Source of the DNA: Eubacteriales bacterium
GTDB taxonomy: Bacteria > Bacillota > Clostridia > Lachnospirales > Lachnospiraceae
NCBI GenBank assembly: GCA_030537935.1
Contig: JAUNUY010000004.1
Location: 64,277 to 128,276 of the forward strand
Length of the DNA: 64,000 nt
Direction: 5' to 3'
A program made the position numbers and the translations under genes. Shown here one piece after another: positions 36,218-44,811 of this stretch (its first letter is position 1; each line of letters opens with the position of its first letter). The notes beneath the pieces are model-generated. The model was not told where the DNA came from and did not search any database. It worked only from the letters and a program-made list of their open reading frames with translations.

Positions 36218-36871
36218 ATGGATTATGAAATCTTTGATCAAATGAGCCGTTCATTGTGGAATCGGCGAATGTATGCGGACATTGCAAAGACCGCCATTAA
36301 GCGATGCACGGCTATGGTCCCGGACTTCTTCACCCGACCTGTACGCCTGGCCGATGTCGGCTGCGGGACAGGCGCGTTTGCGGAAGCCATGGCGGCGCGT
36401 ATTCCTACGGCGGCGGTGGTTTTGGCCGATTGTCGCGGGGGTGCTGTCCGGGAGGCAAAGGAGATCATCGGACGGATATGCAACTGCCCGGTACGTGGGG
36501 TTATCGGGGACGTGGCGGATTTGAATTTATCCGAAAATCCGGTAGATTTGATTATCAGTCGCGGGTCCATCAGGTTCTGGCCGAATCAGGAAGCGGCTTT
36601 GACGGCATTACTGCGCTCGGTGCGTCCCGGGGGACTCCTGTATGTAGGTGGCGGTCGAGGGAGCGGAGATTTTCAGCGGATGCGGCAAGTCGCAGAGGTG
36701 CAGGAGCGGGAGCACTTGGCATGGTGTCGCAGACCGGATATACCGAATTATCTGTGGGAGGATAAAATCTATATCCGTTATTTTAAACGAGCGGCGGCGG
36801 ATTACCGGATTTTCCGGGGTGAGGACGGGCATTGGATGCTGTGGCAACGGCGGGGCGGTTCGAATGCGTAA
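36218..36871 (+). CDS. Class I SAM-dependent methyltransferase
   Basis: 217 residues with the SAM-binding motif I LADVGCGTGAF (about 44-54), an acidic end of strand 2 (LADCRGG) and a GDVADL segment at motif III. The substrate is unknown. It is the first gene of the operon behind the consensus promoter, GAGGAGGG being the ribosome site, and overlaps the permease gene by 8 bp, so its job should relate to the imported metal or its ligand. It could methylate a metal-chelating compound, but nothing in the sequence shows that. Confidence 0.8.
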   Translation: MDYEIFDQMSRSLWNRRMYADIAKTAIKRCTAMVPDFFTRPVRLADVGCGTGAFAEAMAARIPTAAVVLADCRGGAVREAKEIIGRICNCPVRGVIGDVADLNLSENPVDLIISRGSIRFWPNQEAALTALLRSVRPGGLLYVGGGRGSGDFQRMRQVAEVQEREHLAWCRRPDIPNYLWEDKIYIRYFKRAAADYRIFRGEDGHWMLWQRRGGSNA

Positions 36872-37883
36872 GCGTGAAACATGGCGATTACGCCGTTGGT
36901 GGCCGTTCTTGCTGATTGTACCGGCAGTCCTGTTCTTTATTTCCTTTGCACTGGGACGTTATCCCGTTGCACCGGCGGAGCTGGTTCGGACGCTGTGGCA
37001 GCTTGTAACCGGGCGGACCGTTGAGGCGGACCCGAAGATGGTAACCGTATTGCTTAATGTTCGATTGCCGCGGGTGGCGGTTGTTCTGGCTGTGGGGGCC
37101 GGCATGAGTATGGCGGGTGCCGCCTACCAGGGGATGTTTCGCAATCCGCTCGTGTCTCCGGATATTTTGGGCGCAACGGCAGGTGCGAGTTTCGGTGCGG
37201 CACTGGCTTTGTTAAGCGGTCAGCCGGCATCGATGGTGCAATTGTACGCATTCGTCGGCGGGATGACTGCCGTTTTGGCGGCAACCTATGTGGAGCGGAC
37301 CGTAAAGACCAATCCCGTCCTGGCACTGGTGCTGGGCGGCATGCTCATTCAGGCCCTGTTTAATGCCGGGCTGTCCATCATAAAATATCTGTCAGATCCC
37401 GAAGAGACCCTGCCTGCCATCGTCTTTTGGTTAATGGGGACTTTCACCGATGTAAAAGGACGGCATATCCTGCAAGTCGGCGTGCCGCTGATTATTGCAT
37501 CCATTCTTCTGTTCTATAATCGACAACGTCTGAACGTCCTAACGTTCAGTGAAGAAGAGGCCCGGGCATTGGGTGTCAATACCAAGCGGGTTCGGCGTCA
37601 AGTCATTGCAGCGGGGACATTGTTGACGGCATCTTCCGTTTCCATCTGCGGACAAATTGGCTGGGTGGGGCTGATCATCCCGCATTTGGCGCGTTCCGTA
37701 GCGGGGCCCGACTATCGCCAGCTTTTGCCCGTATCGGCCATTTTGGGCAGTTCATTTTTACTCATCTGTGATACGGTCTGTCGCAATGCTTTTCCGGTGG
37801 AATTGCCCATCGGTATTTTGACATCCGTACTGGGGATTCCTTTTTTTCTCATCATTTTTAAACGAAAGGCGGGCAGTCTGTGA
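36864..37883 (+). CDS. FecCD/BtuC-type ABC transporter permease
   Basis: 339 residues with about nine or ten hydrophobic helices. The start at 36864 overlaps the methyltransferase stop; earlier in-frame codons encode no membrane helices. The conserved GQIGWVGLIIPHLAR segment (about 265-279), which contacts the ATPase, marks the FecCD family used for siderophores, heme, cobalamin and, in the MolB type, molybdate or tungstate. The GTG of the ATPase gene overlaps its stop. Confidence 0.92.
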   Translation: MRKRETWRLRRWWPFLLIVPAVLFFISFALGRYPVAPAELVRTLWQLVTGRTVEADPKMVTVLLNVRLPRVAVVLAVGAGMSMAGAAYQGMFRNPLVSPDILGATAGASFGAALALLSGQPASMVQLYAFVGGMTAVLAATYVERTVKTNPVLALVLGGMLIQALFNAGLSIIKYLSDPEETLPAIVFWLMGTFTDVKGRHILQVGVPLIIASILLFYNRQRLNVLTFSEEEARALGVNTKRVRRQVIAAGTLLTASSVSICGQIGWVGLIIPHLARSVAGPDYRQLLPVSAILGSSFLLICDTVCRNAFPVELPIGILTSVLGIPFFLIIFKRKAGSL

Positions 37884-38683
37884 ATCGTTTATGTATGGAA
37901 GCCATTCACAGCGGATACGAGCGGGGGCACGATATAGTTCGGGGCGCGAGTTGTACGTTATATCCCGGCCGATTTACCATTGTTCTTGGGGCTAATGGTT
38001 GCGGGAAAACGACATTTTTAAAGAGCGTTCTCGGCTTGATGCCCGTGCGGCGTGGTCGGGTACGTTGCGGTGATAATGATTTACTGGTCATGACGGAGAA
38101 AGAGCGGGCCAAACGGGTGGCCTACATTCCGCAAGAGCACAGTGTGCCATATCCGTTTCAGATTGAAGATGTGGTGCGTATGGGGCGGACACCCCATCTT
38201 CGAGGGGTCTCCCGGGAGCGGGCGGAGGATGTGGCGCGGGCACGGGCGGCGATGGAAACGGTGGGCATCGATCATCTGGCAAAAACGCCGTATAACCGTA
38301 TCAGCGGTGGTCAACGACAGTTGGTGCTTATCGCCCGGGCATTGGCACAGGAAGCACCCTATCTGATCATGGATGAGCCGACCGGGAACCTGGATTACGG
38401 CAATCAGTATCGCGTGCTTCGGATTATCCAGAATCTATGCGACACGAGACAGCTGGGGGTATTGATGGTAACACATGATCCGGCACATTGTTTTTACGTC
38501 GGCGATGAAATCTTGATGATGCAGGACGGGGTATTTATCGAGGCGGGCATACCCGCTGAGGTATTGCAGGAGGAGAAGTTGGCAAAAATATATCGTCTGC
38601 CGACGGCCATCCGAAGTGTACGGGTGGATGGGCGCAGCGAGCAGGTTTGTATTCCGCGGCGGGCGGAGAGAGGAGAAGAATGA
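37880..38683 (+). CDS. ABC transporter ATP-binding protein
   Basis: 267 residues, GTG start overlapping the permease stop by 4 bp. Walker A GANGCGKT (37-44), signature ISGGQRQ (about 144-150), Walker B YLIMDEP (about 163-169) and switch histidine in MVTHDP. It powers the FecCD-type permease. The C-terminal extension of about 40 residues (after LAKIYRLP) is common in BtuD/FecE-like proteins. Confidence 0.93.
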   Translation: MNRLCMEAIHSGYERGHDIVRGASCTLYPGRFTIVLGANGCGKTTFLKSVLGLMPVRRGRVRCGDNDLLVMTEKERAKRVAYIPQEHSVPYPFQIEDVVRMGRTPHLRGVSRERAEDVARARAAMETVGIDHLAKTPYNRISGGQRQLVLIARALAQEAPYLIMDEPTGNLDYGNQYRVLRIIQNLCDTRQLGVLMVTHDPAHCFYVGDEILMMQDGVFIEAGIPAEVLQEEKLAKIYRLPTAIRSVRVDGRSEQVCIPRRAERGEE

Positions 38684-39807
38684 TGAAACGATGGCAAGCG
38701 GGCTTGATGGCCCTGTTCATGAGTATTACTGTGTTAACCGGTTGCGGGAAGCAGACTGAGCCGTCAGTACAAACATCGACGAAGGAGACGGAGCGGGCAA
38801 CGGAGAAGCAAGAGGCGGCAGAGACGGTGACGGTGACCGATATGAACGGTCGGTCGGTGGAGATTCCGTCACCTGAGAAATTAACATCGGTATATTATGC
38901 TTCGCCATTGGGACAGCTGATGATTTATTCCATCAATCCGAAGAAGATGGCGGGTATCGTGAGTGAATTGCGACCGGAACAGAAGCGTTTCCTGCCGGAA
39001 ACGGAAGGGATGGGCGTGATGGGTAACTTTGACGGCGGTAAGAGTATCAATACGGAAGAAGTGCTGGCAAGCGGTGCACAGGTGTTCATTTCCATGGGAC
39101 CGATGGTGCTTTCCGAGAAATCGGCACAGGGGGCGGACGAATTACAGGAGAAGTTGAACATCCCCGTCCTGGTTGTTAACGGTCGTTTTGAAGCGCGTGC
39201 GGATGCCTTCCGATTTTTGGGTACCGTCTTCGGTGAAGAAGATCGTTGTGAAATGTTGGCGCAGTATTGTGAAGAAACGTTAAGCGAGGTGGAAAAGGGG
39301 TTGGCCAAGATTCCCGATGCGGAGCGGGTCAGTCTTTACTATGCCGAGGGAGAGAACGGCCTGGCGACGGAGCCGGAATCGTCATCCCATGCGGCGGTGT
39401 TCAAGTTTGCCGGTGCAAAAAATGTGGCAGCGGTGGAGCTGACGCCGGGACCGGGTCGAACGCCCGTTACTTTGGAACAAATCCTGGCATGGGACCCGGA
39501 TGTCATTTTCATGGGGAAGGGGAAGGGTAGTCCCTATGCCGAGATTACGAGTAATCCCGACTGGTCACATATTAAAGCCGTGAAAGAGGGGCGTGTCTAT
39601 GAGGCGCCGAACTTGCCGTTCAGCTGGATTGATCGGCCGCCTTCCGTTCAGCAGTATCTGGGATTACGCTATGTGGCGCAAACACTGTATCCGGATTATT
39701 TTAATTATGATTTGAAAGAGGAGACGAAGCGATTTTTCAAACTCTTCTTTAATGTGAATCTTACCGATGAGGAGGCCGCCGAACTTTTGGGTGGAACGGC
39801 ATCATGA
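38680..39807 (+). CDS. Metal or metal-complex binding lipoprotein (ABC solute-binding protein)
   Basis: 375 residues with a lipoprotein signal peptide and lipobox VLTGC (Cys 22), then a short Glu/Thr-rich linker and the two-lobed FhuD/BtuF-type fold with a long helix. The segment VTVTDMNGRSVEIP opens the domain, as in this family. The ATG at 38680 overlaps the ATPase stop (ATGA); the next codon is also ATG, with better spacing to AGGAG. It delivers substrate to the permease. Which substrate is not visible; the DUF364 and MoeA-like genes next door favour molybdate or tungstate over iron. Confidence 0.87.
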   Translation: MMKRWQAGLMALFMSITVLTGCGKQTEPSVQTSTKETERATEKQEAAETVTVTDMNGRSVEIPSPEKLTSVYYASPLGQLMIYSINPKKMAGIVSELRPEQKRFLPETEGMGVMGNFDGGKSINTEEVLASGAQVFISMGPMVLSEKSAQGADELQEKLNIPVLVVNGRFEARADAFRFLGTVFGEEDRCEMLAQYCEETLSEVEKGLAKIPDAERVSLYYAEGENGLATEPESSSHAAVFKFAGAKNVAAVELTPGPGRTPVTLEQILAWDPDVIFMGKGKGSPYAEITSNPDWSHIKAVKEGRVYEAPNLPFSWIDRPPSVQQYLGLRYVAQTLYPDYFNYDLKEETKRFFKLFFNVNLTDEEAAELLGGTAS

Positions 39808-40589
39808 ATCCTTGGCGAATTTATGATGAGCTGATTGACGGTGTGGATACGGAACTGAAGGTAACATCCGTTCTGACGGGGCATCATTGGTGTACCGTTC
39901 GTTGTGGGGAGCGAATCGGTATGGCGATGACCGTTTCCGGCGGCGGGCCGCGCATACATGAGTCCATGGATTATACGGGCATGTCTTTGCGTGATGCGGC
40001 ATCGCTCATCAAATCATGGCATTATCCGGAGGCGTCCATAGGCATGGCGGCTTTGAACTGCTTTTATAATACACCGGATCGGATTCGGGCAATGGGCGGT
40101 TTCGAAGGGATGGACTTGAATGCGTTGACGCCGGAGAAACGGATTGAAAAGGAGGCCTTTTTCAGCAACCGGGCGGCATTAAGGGGGATGAAGGTCTGCG
40201 TTATCGGTCATTTCCCGGATTTAGAGAGGCAGCTGAAGGCACGTTGTGAACTAACCATATTGGAGCGGGCGCCATCCGGGGATGACTTACCGGATCCCGC
40301 ATGCGAATACATACTGCCGTCTCAGGATGCGGTTTTCATTACGGGTATCACTTTGACGAACAAGACATTGCCCCGTCTGTTGGCACTATGTTCTTCAAAA
40401 GCAAAGGTTTTCCTGGTAGGACCCAGTGTTTGCTTTGCACCTCTGTGGTTTCGGTGGAATGTCGATCATCTGTCGGGCTTTGCGGTGTTGGACGGAGAAC
40501 GGTTGGAAGAAATCGTCCGTGCAAACGGTCAGCGTGAAATTTTTCAAGCAGGCGTCATGGTGGATGTCATACGGAGGAAAGATGAGTAG
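39804..40589 (+). CDS. DUF364 putative heavy-metal chelation protein
   Basis: 261 residues: an N-terminal DUF4213-like part (about 1-85) and a DUF364 domain (about 95-255) with KVCVIGHFPDLE and a VFITGITLTNKTLPRLL segment. The family has no proven reaction; it is often encoded beside metal ABC transporters and anaerobic molybdenum or tungsten genes. It overlaps the lipoprotein gene by 4 bp and the MoeA-like gene by 8 bp, so it belongs to the operon. Confidence 0.83.
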   Translation: MNPWRIYDELIDGVDTELKVTSVLTGHHWCTVRCGERIGMAMTVSGGGPRIHESMDYTGMSLRDAASLIKSWHYPEASIGMAALNCFYNTPDRIRAMGGFEGMDLNALTPEKRIEKEAFFSNRAALRGMKVCVIGHFPDLERQLKARCELTILERAPSGDDLPDPACEYILPSQDAVFITGITLTNKTLPRLLALCSSKAKVFLVGPSVCFAPLWFRWNVDHLSGFAVLDGERLEEIVRANGQREIFQAGVMVDVIRRKDE

Positions 40590-41766
40590 CTATAAAACAT
40601 TTGTAAGTTTTGAAGAAGCGGTAGAGATGTTCATAGAAACATGGCCCGGACAATCGTCGGTGGAAATGGTGGCGACGGCGGATGCATTACACCGGGTGAC
40701 GGCGAGGGACTATGTGTCGACCGTCAACGTGCCCGTAGTGCGGGCATCCATGATGGACGGCGTGGCTTTTTCCTTTGACCGTTTTCAGACGAAGGATATG
40801 TCCGACTGGCGTTTGGGTGAGGATTTTGTTCGAGCGGATACCGGTGATGACTTTCCGGATCAATATGATACGGTACTGCCCATTGAAGCGGTCCGTATCG
40901 GTCCGTCGGGACGGGGGCTGTCCTTAATAGATGATATGCAGATTGTTCGCGGGATGAATATCCGACCTTGCGGCAGTTTGGTTGCCGAAGGTGCACCGAT
41001 TGTTCCGGCAGGCCGTCGTTTGACGGCGACCGATTTGGCGGCACTGGCCATGGGGAATGTGGGGACGGTGGCAGTCCGAAAACGACCCGTTGTCGCCTTC
41101 ATACCAACGGGCAGCGAACTGGTGTCGGTCGGGACCGCCCTTCAACGTGGACAAAACGTGGACGCAAACTCCATCCTGGCGGAACATCTTTTGCGGTCGT
41201 TCGGGGCGGAGCCCGTGATGTATCCCGTGGTACGGGATGAACCGGAGGCCATCATGGCGGCGGTGCGCACTGCACGGGCATCGGCGGATATTGTCATCGT
41301 TAACGGCGGTTCTTCCAAAGGAGAAGAAGATTTCGGCGTTCGTTTGCAAGCGGAATATGGGCGTCTGCTGTTTCATTGGTCGGAAGCGGGGCCGGGGAGA
41401 CCGGTCGCACTGGCATCCGTCGATGATGCGCCCGTTATCGTCGTACCGGGGCCCGTCTACGGTTGCTTTAATGTGCTGCACTGGTTTTTGTATCCGATTA
41501 TCCGATATCGGCTGCAGGAACACGGTGAACCGTACCATCGGATTCGTGCCGTCTTGACGAATGCACCGGACGCACCGGCCGATTTCCGTTTTCTGTGCGG
41601 GGTTCGTCTGGAGAAGGGGGAAACCGGATATCAAGCTACGTTGTTAAGTTTCAAGCAGGATGGAACGATTCCCTGTCTGACGGCGGACGGGTTCGTACAC
41701 ACGATACCCGGTGTGCGTTGGCATGTCGGAGATGAAATAGAGGTGAACCTTCTGCGCCGAATTTAG
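40582..41766 (+). CDS. moeA: MoeA-like molybdopterin molybdotransferase
   Basis: 394 residues from the ATG at 40582, 4 nt after GGAGG. Follows the MoeA plan: N-terminal part with SMMDGVAF (usually MDGYA), central beta barrel, the MPT-binding domain with PTGSELVSVG and NGGSSKGEED, and a C-terminal barrel. MoeA inserts molybdenum or tungsten into adenylated molybdopterin. The motifs deviate from E. coli MoeA (GGVSxGxxD is NGGSSKGEED here), so a special role, for example tungsten or a subset of enzymes, is possible. Its place in an uptake operon couples metal import to cofactor loading. Confidence 0.85.
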   Translation: MSSYKTFVSFEEAVEMFIETWPGQSSVEMVATADALHRVTARDYVSTVNVPVVRASMMDGVAFSFDRFQTKDMSDWRLGEDFVRADTGDDFPDQYDTVLPIEAVRIGPSGRGLSLIDDMQIVRGMNIRPCGSLVAEGAPIVPAGRRLTATDLAALAMGNVGTVAVRKRPVVAFIPTGSELVSVGTALQRGQNVDANSILAEHLLRSFGAEPVMYPVVRDEPEAIMAAVRTARASADIVIVNGGSSKGEEDFGVRLQAEYGRLLFHWSEAGPGRPVALASVDDAPVIVVPGPVYGCFNVLHWFLYPIIRYRLQEHGEPYHRIRAVLTNAPDAPADFRFLCGVRLEKGETGYQATLLSFKQDGTIPCLTADGFVHTIPGVRWHVGDEIEVNLLRRI

Positions 41767-41777
41767 GTGCTGTATGA

Positions 41778-41808
41778 GCGGTCGTACCCGTCGGGTACGG
41801 CCGCTTTG
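41778..41808 (+). terminator. Terminator after the metal-uptake operon
   Basis: GCGGTCGTACCC pairs with GGGTACGGCCGC (one G-T) around a 3-nt loop, followed by TTTGTCC. Confidence 0.8.
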
Positions 41809-41832
41809 TCCGTTGCGGACCTTGTCTCATCA

Positions 41833-41861
41833 TTGACAAAAGGCGGGTTTTAGAGTAAAGT
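41833..41861 (+). promoter_or_regulatory. Promoter of the CapD-like gene
   Basis: TTGACA (41833-41838), 17-bp spacer, TAAAGT (41856-41861). Transcription should begin near 41868, which argues against the upstream ATG at 41870 as the start codon. Confidence 0.8.
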
Positions 41862-41893
41862 AGAGACGTATGTTTGGGCGTAGAGGAACGCAG

Positions 41894-43831
41894 ATGAATC
41901 CGCCCGGGAGGTATTCGAAAATTATGTTAAAGAAAATCATGCACTCTCAGTTCTACCGGAAATATCGTTCGCTCATCCTGCTCTGCCTGGACATGGTTAT
42001 TGTCATGGTCTCCTTCGTCCTGGCCTACATGTTGAAGATTAATTTTGACATGAGCGAATTTGATAACGGTATCAAACCTCGTTTATGGGGCGTAACGGCC
42101 TTTGTCATTGCGGATTTTCTCTTTTTCTTCTGGGTCTATAAGATTCCAAAATCATTATGGACCTATATCAGTGCGAAGGAAATATTCAGTATCGTCAAGG
42201 CGGTATTCTTCGCCTGTCTGACTTTGGAGATTTTCGTCACCTTGACTTACCGGGAAGCACAGATTTTGACGGCGGTCGTGATTGCGGGCGTTATCATTAT
42301 CGTATTAATGCTGGGCGGTCGAGTTATTTATCGGGCTCTGCGTGAGTATGAATATCAACGAAGTGGTGTTCCCGGCGGTCGGTTACGGAATGCACTGATC
42401 ATCGGTGCGGGCGACAGCGGTTACATTCTTTTGAAGGGTATTACGAAACACAAGTACTATCAGGCACGTCCCGTCGGCTTTCTGGACGATGCGCGGGCCG
42501 GCAGTATTGTCAGTGGTATTCCCGTTCTCGGTACGATTGAAGACTTGGCACTGTATGTGGCAAAGCTGGACATCGGTATCGTATTCATTGCCATTCCCAG
42601 TCTCACCGTTTCGCGGAAGCGCTATATCATCGATTCCTTGAAACATTTTAATTGTGAAGTCAAAGTCATGCGGCGTAGCGTGGATTTGGTGGATGAGGAC
42701 GAGGACAGTATTACGTCCAAGATTAAGGATATCAGTATTGAAGACTTGCTTGGCCGGGGTGAGGTTGAGTTGGAACAGGATGAAATCAGCGAGTATATTC
42801 GCGGAAAGACGGTGCTGGTAACCGGTGCCGGCGGTACGATTGGCGGTCAGCTGAGTCGGGAAATCTTTAAGTTTCATCCGAAGACTTTGTACCTGTTGGA
42901 TGTCAATGAAAATGGGCTCTACATGTTGGAGCAGGATTTTATGCGTAAAAAACGGCAGGAAAAGGGATATGATGACATAGCGGTCATTTCCGAAGTCCTG
43001 TCCATTCGCGATTATAAGGCCATGGATCTGTTTATGCGGGAGACGAAGCCGGATGTCGTTTATCATGCGGCGGCACATAAGCATGTCCCGCTGATGGAGA
43101 CACGACCGATGGAGGCCGTTAAGAATAATGTAATCGGAACGAGAAATCTCATCGACATTTCCATCGAACACGAGGTGGAGCGTTTGATTATGATTTCAAC
43201 CGATAAGGCGGTCAATCCGACGACGGCCATGGGTGCGACAAAGCGGATGACCGAGCTACTCTTGCAATCCAGACGGAACAACGGAAAGACGAAGTTAGCC
43301 GCCGTGCGGTTCGGTAATGTACTCGGTTCAAACGGCAGCGTGATCCCGATTTTCAAGCGGCAGATTGAAACGGGCGGGCCTGTTACGGTGACGAGTAAGG
43401 AAATCGTTCGTTACTTTATGACCGTGCCCGAAGCGGCACAGTTGGTGCTGCAGGCGGGCTATTATGCCGACAAAGGTGAGATTTTCGTTCTGGATATGGG
43501 CGAGCCGGTCCGGATTCTCAGTCTGGCGGAGAATATGATCAGCTTGAGCGGTTACCGACCCTACAAGGATATCGATATTATTGAGGTCGGTTTACGTCCG
43601 GGCGAGAAGATGTATGAAGAACTCTCTTGGAGTGATGAGGATACGGAAAAGACGAAGAACAACTTGATTTTCAAGAATCATATTCATTATGTGGACAAAG
43701 AAAAGTTGGATTGCGTGATTGATGAATTGGAAATGATGGCGAATTCCGATATTGACAGAAAGACGATGAAGGAGGCTATCATGATGGGCGTTTCCGTTGA
43801 TTACTCCTTTGTAACGGAACGTCATTCGTAG
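41894..43831 (+). CDS. Membrane nucleotide-sugar 4,6-dehydratase (CapD/PglF type)
   Basis: 645 residues from the ATG at 41894 (AGAGG 7 nt upstream); ATGs at 41870 and 41924 are alternatives. Four N-terminal transmembrane helices, a first Rossmann motif IIGAGDSG (about 168), then the long SDR dehydratase domain with VTGAGGTIGG (about 309) and the M-x3-K catalytic pair (MGATKR, about 446) that replaces Y-x3-K in this group. It probably makes a UDP-4-keto-6-deoxy-hexosamine for surface glycans or protein glycosylation. No glycan genes flank it in the window. Confidence 0.9.
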   Translation: MNPPGRYSKIMLKKIMHSQFYRKYRSLILLCLDMVIVMVSFVLAYMLKINFDMSEFDNGIKPRLWGVTAFVIADFLFFFWVYKIPKSLWTYISAKEIFSIVKAVFFACLTLEIFVTLTYREAQILTAVVIAGVIIIVLMLGGRVIYRALREYEYQRSGVPGGRLRNALIIGAGDSGYILLKGITKHKYYQARPVGFLDDARAGSIVSGIPVLGTIEDLALYVAKLDIGIVFIAIPSLTVSRKRYIIDSLKHFNCEVKVMRRSVDLVDEDEDSITSKIKDISIEDLLGRGEVELEQDEISEYIRGKTVLVTGAGGTIGGQLSREIFKFHPKTLYLLDVNENGLYMLEQDFMRKKRQEKGYDDIAVISEVLSIRDYKAMDLFMRETKPDVVYHAAAHKHVPLMETRPMEAVKNNVIGTRNLIDISIEHEVERLIMISTDKAVNPTTAMGATKRMTELLLQSRRNNGKTKLAAVRFGNVLGSNGSVIPIFKRQIETGGPVTVTSKEIVRYFMTVPEAAQLVLQAGYYADKGEIFVLDMGEPVRILSLAENMISLSGYRPYKDIDIIEVGLRPGEKMYEELSWSDEDTEKTKNNLIFKNHIHYVDKEKLDCVIDELEMMANSDIDRKTMKEAIMMGVSVDYSFVTERHS

Positions 43832-43884
43832 GATTGTTCCCAACATCGATGTGATAGTGACGGATATAATATATGGAAGCGGCA

Positions 43885-43931
43885 ACCCGTACAGGATAGG
43901 CACAAGGTGCTCTGTCCAGTACGGGTATTTT
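43885..43931 (+). terminator. Terminator after the CapD-like gene
   Basis: ACCCGTAC/GTACGGGT outer stem with an inner GGATAG/CTGTCC stem, followed by ATTTTGTATTTT. Confidence 0.82.
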
Positions 43932-44315
43932 GTATTTTGGGAGAACGATGGATGGTGTCGGTGAGCGGGATGCACCCCCGTATTAATGTCATTTCGTTAC
44001 ATACATGGCTATTTCATAATTGTAGACCGAGGACTCAGATGATAGGAGAGAAAAGGCATCGGCGGTTTTGTGAATAGTGATCAGCATAACCTTGTCATTT
44101 CATTTTGCATATCGGATATTTTACTATAATTTTATCATCTTTATAACTATTTCAACAAAAAATACCGGTTCTTGTATAAGATTTTTTGCTAGGATACGAA
44201 AGTAGTGGATTGAATTCAAGAATTTTTAAAATATTGTTGAAATTATAGTTCGATATGTTATCATGATATTGTTAGCAGATATTAACCGAAGTTATAAAAC
44301 AGTGTTTCTAATTGT
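43932..44315. other. AT-rich non-coding stretch
   Basis: About 385 bp, clearly richer in A and T than its surroundings, with no credible gene. A candidate + strand promoter (TTGAAA 44237-44242, 16-bp spacer, TATCAT 44259-44264) points at the broken gene and the two paralogues downstream. Confidence 0.55.
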
Positions 44316-44811
44316 TTGAGAGGAGGCGTATTTGAAGTAAGGAAGTTGCATCACTATGGCTTCGTCCTTTGGCCTTGTACCGGTATAGGCTGTGAACATG
44401 GATTTTCCTTGACGCTACAGGCACCTGCGTATCTGAAAGAACGTGCACTGAGATCGGGGTATTGAAGAGAACTCGGATTCAGGGGAAAATGGACAAAAGG
44501 AAGACGATATGCAACAGGTGGCAGGAAAAAGGCCGATGGGATTCTTAGAAGGTTAATATTTGATGAAATAAAGAATAATATTGATGCACATAAATCGTTT
44601 GTAATCGGTCTTCGAGGTAGTAGTAGAATCGAAGATAGGATTGTCGGCAGCGGCTATCAAAAGAGAGAGAAAAATATGGGTTGTCGATCCATGGGAAAAT
44701 ACAAAATCGGAATATGTTCGTTATGATTTGATAAAAAAGGGAGGGATAGCAAATATCCCGGAAAAGAATATTATATTGGCGGAAAATATTAGGAGGAACA
44801 ATCATGAATAA
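44316..44811 (+). pseudogene. Broken gene of unknown function ahead of the paralogue pair
   Basis: One frame stays protein-like from about 44316 to 44722 except for an in-frame TGA at 44463; a second frame then runs from 44605 to a stop at 44811 (ending IWVVDPWENTKSEYVRYDL... and ...ILAENIRRNNHE). Together they look like one gene with a stop and a frameshift. GAGGAGG at 44319-44325 resembles its ribosome site, but no start codon follows it in frame. The end overlaps the start of the next gene by 8 bp, as in a coupled operon. I cannot name the family. Confidence 0.45.

Noticed and set aside
44463..44465. Selenocysteine codon in the broken gene
   Set aside because: The TGA is not followed by a convincing SECIS-like hairpin, the gene has no start codon, and a frameshift follows.
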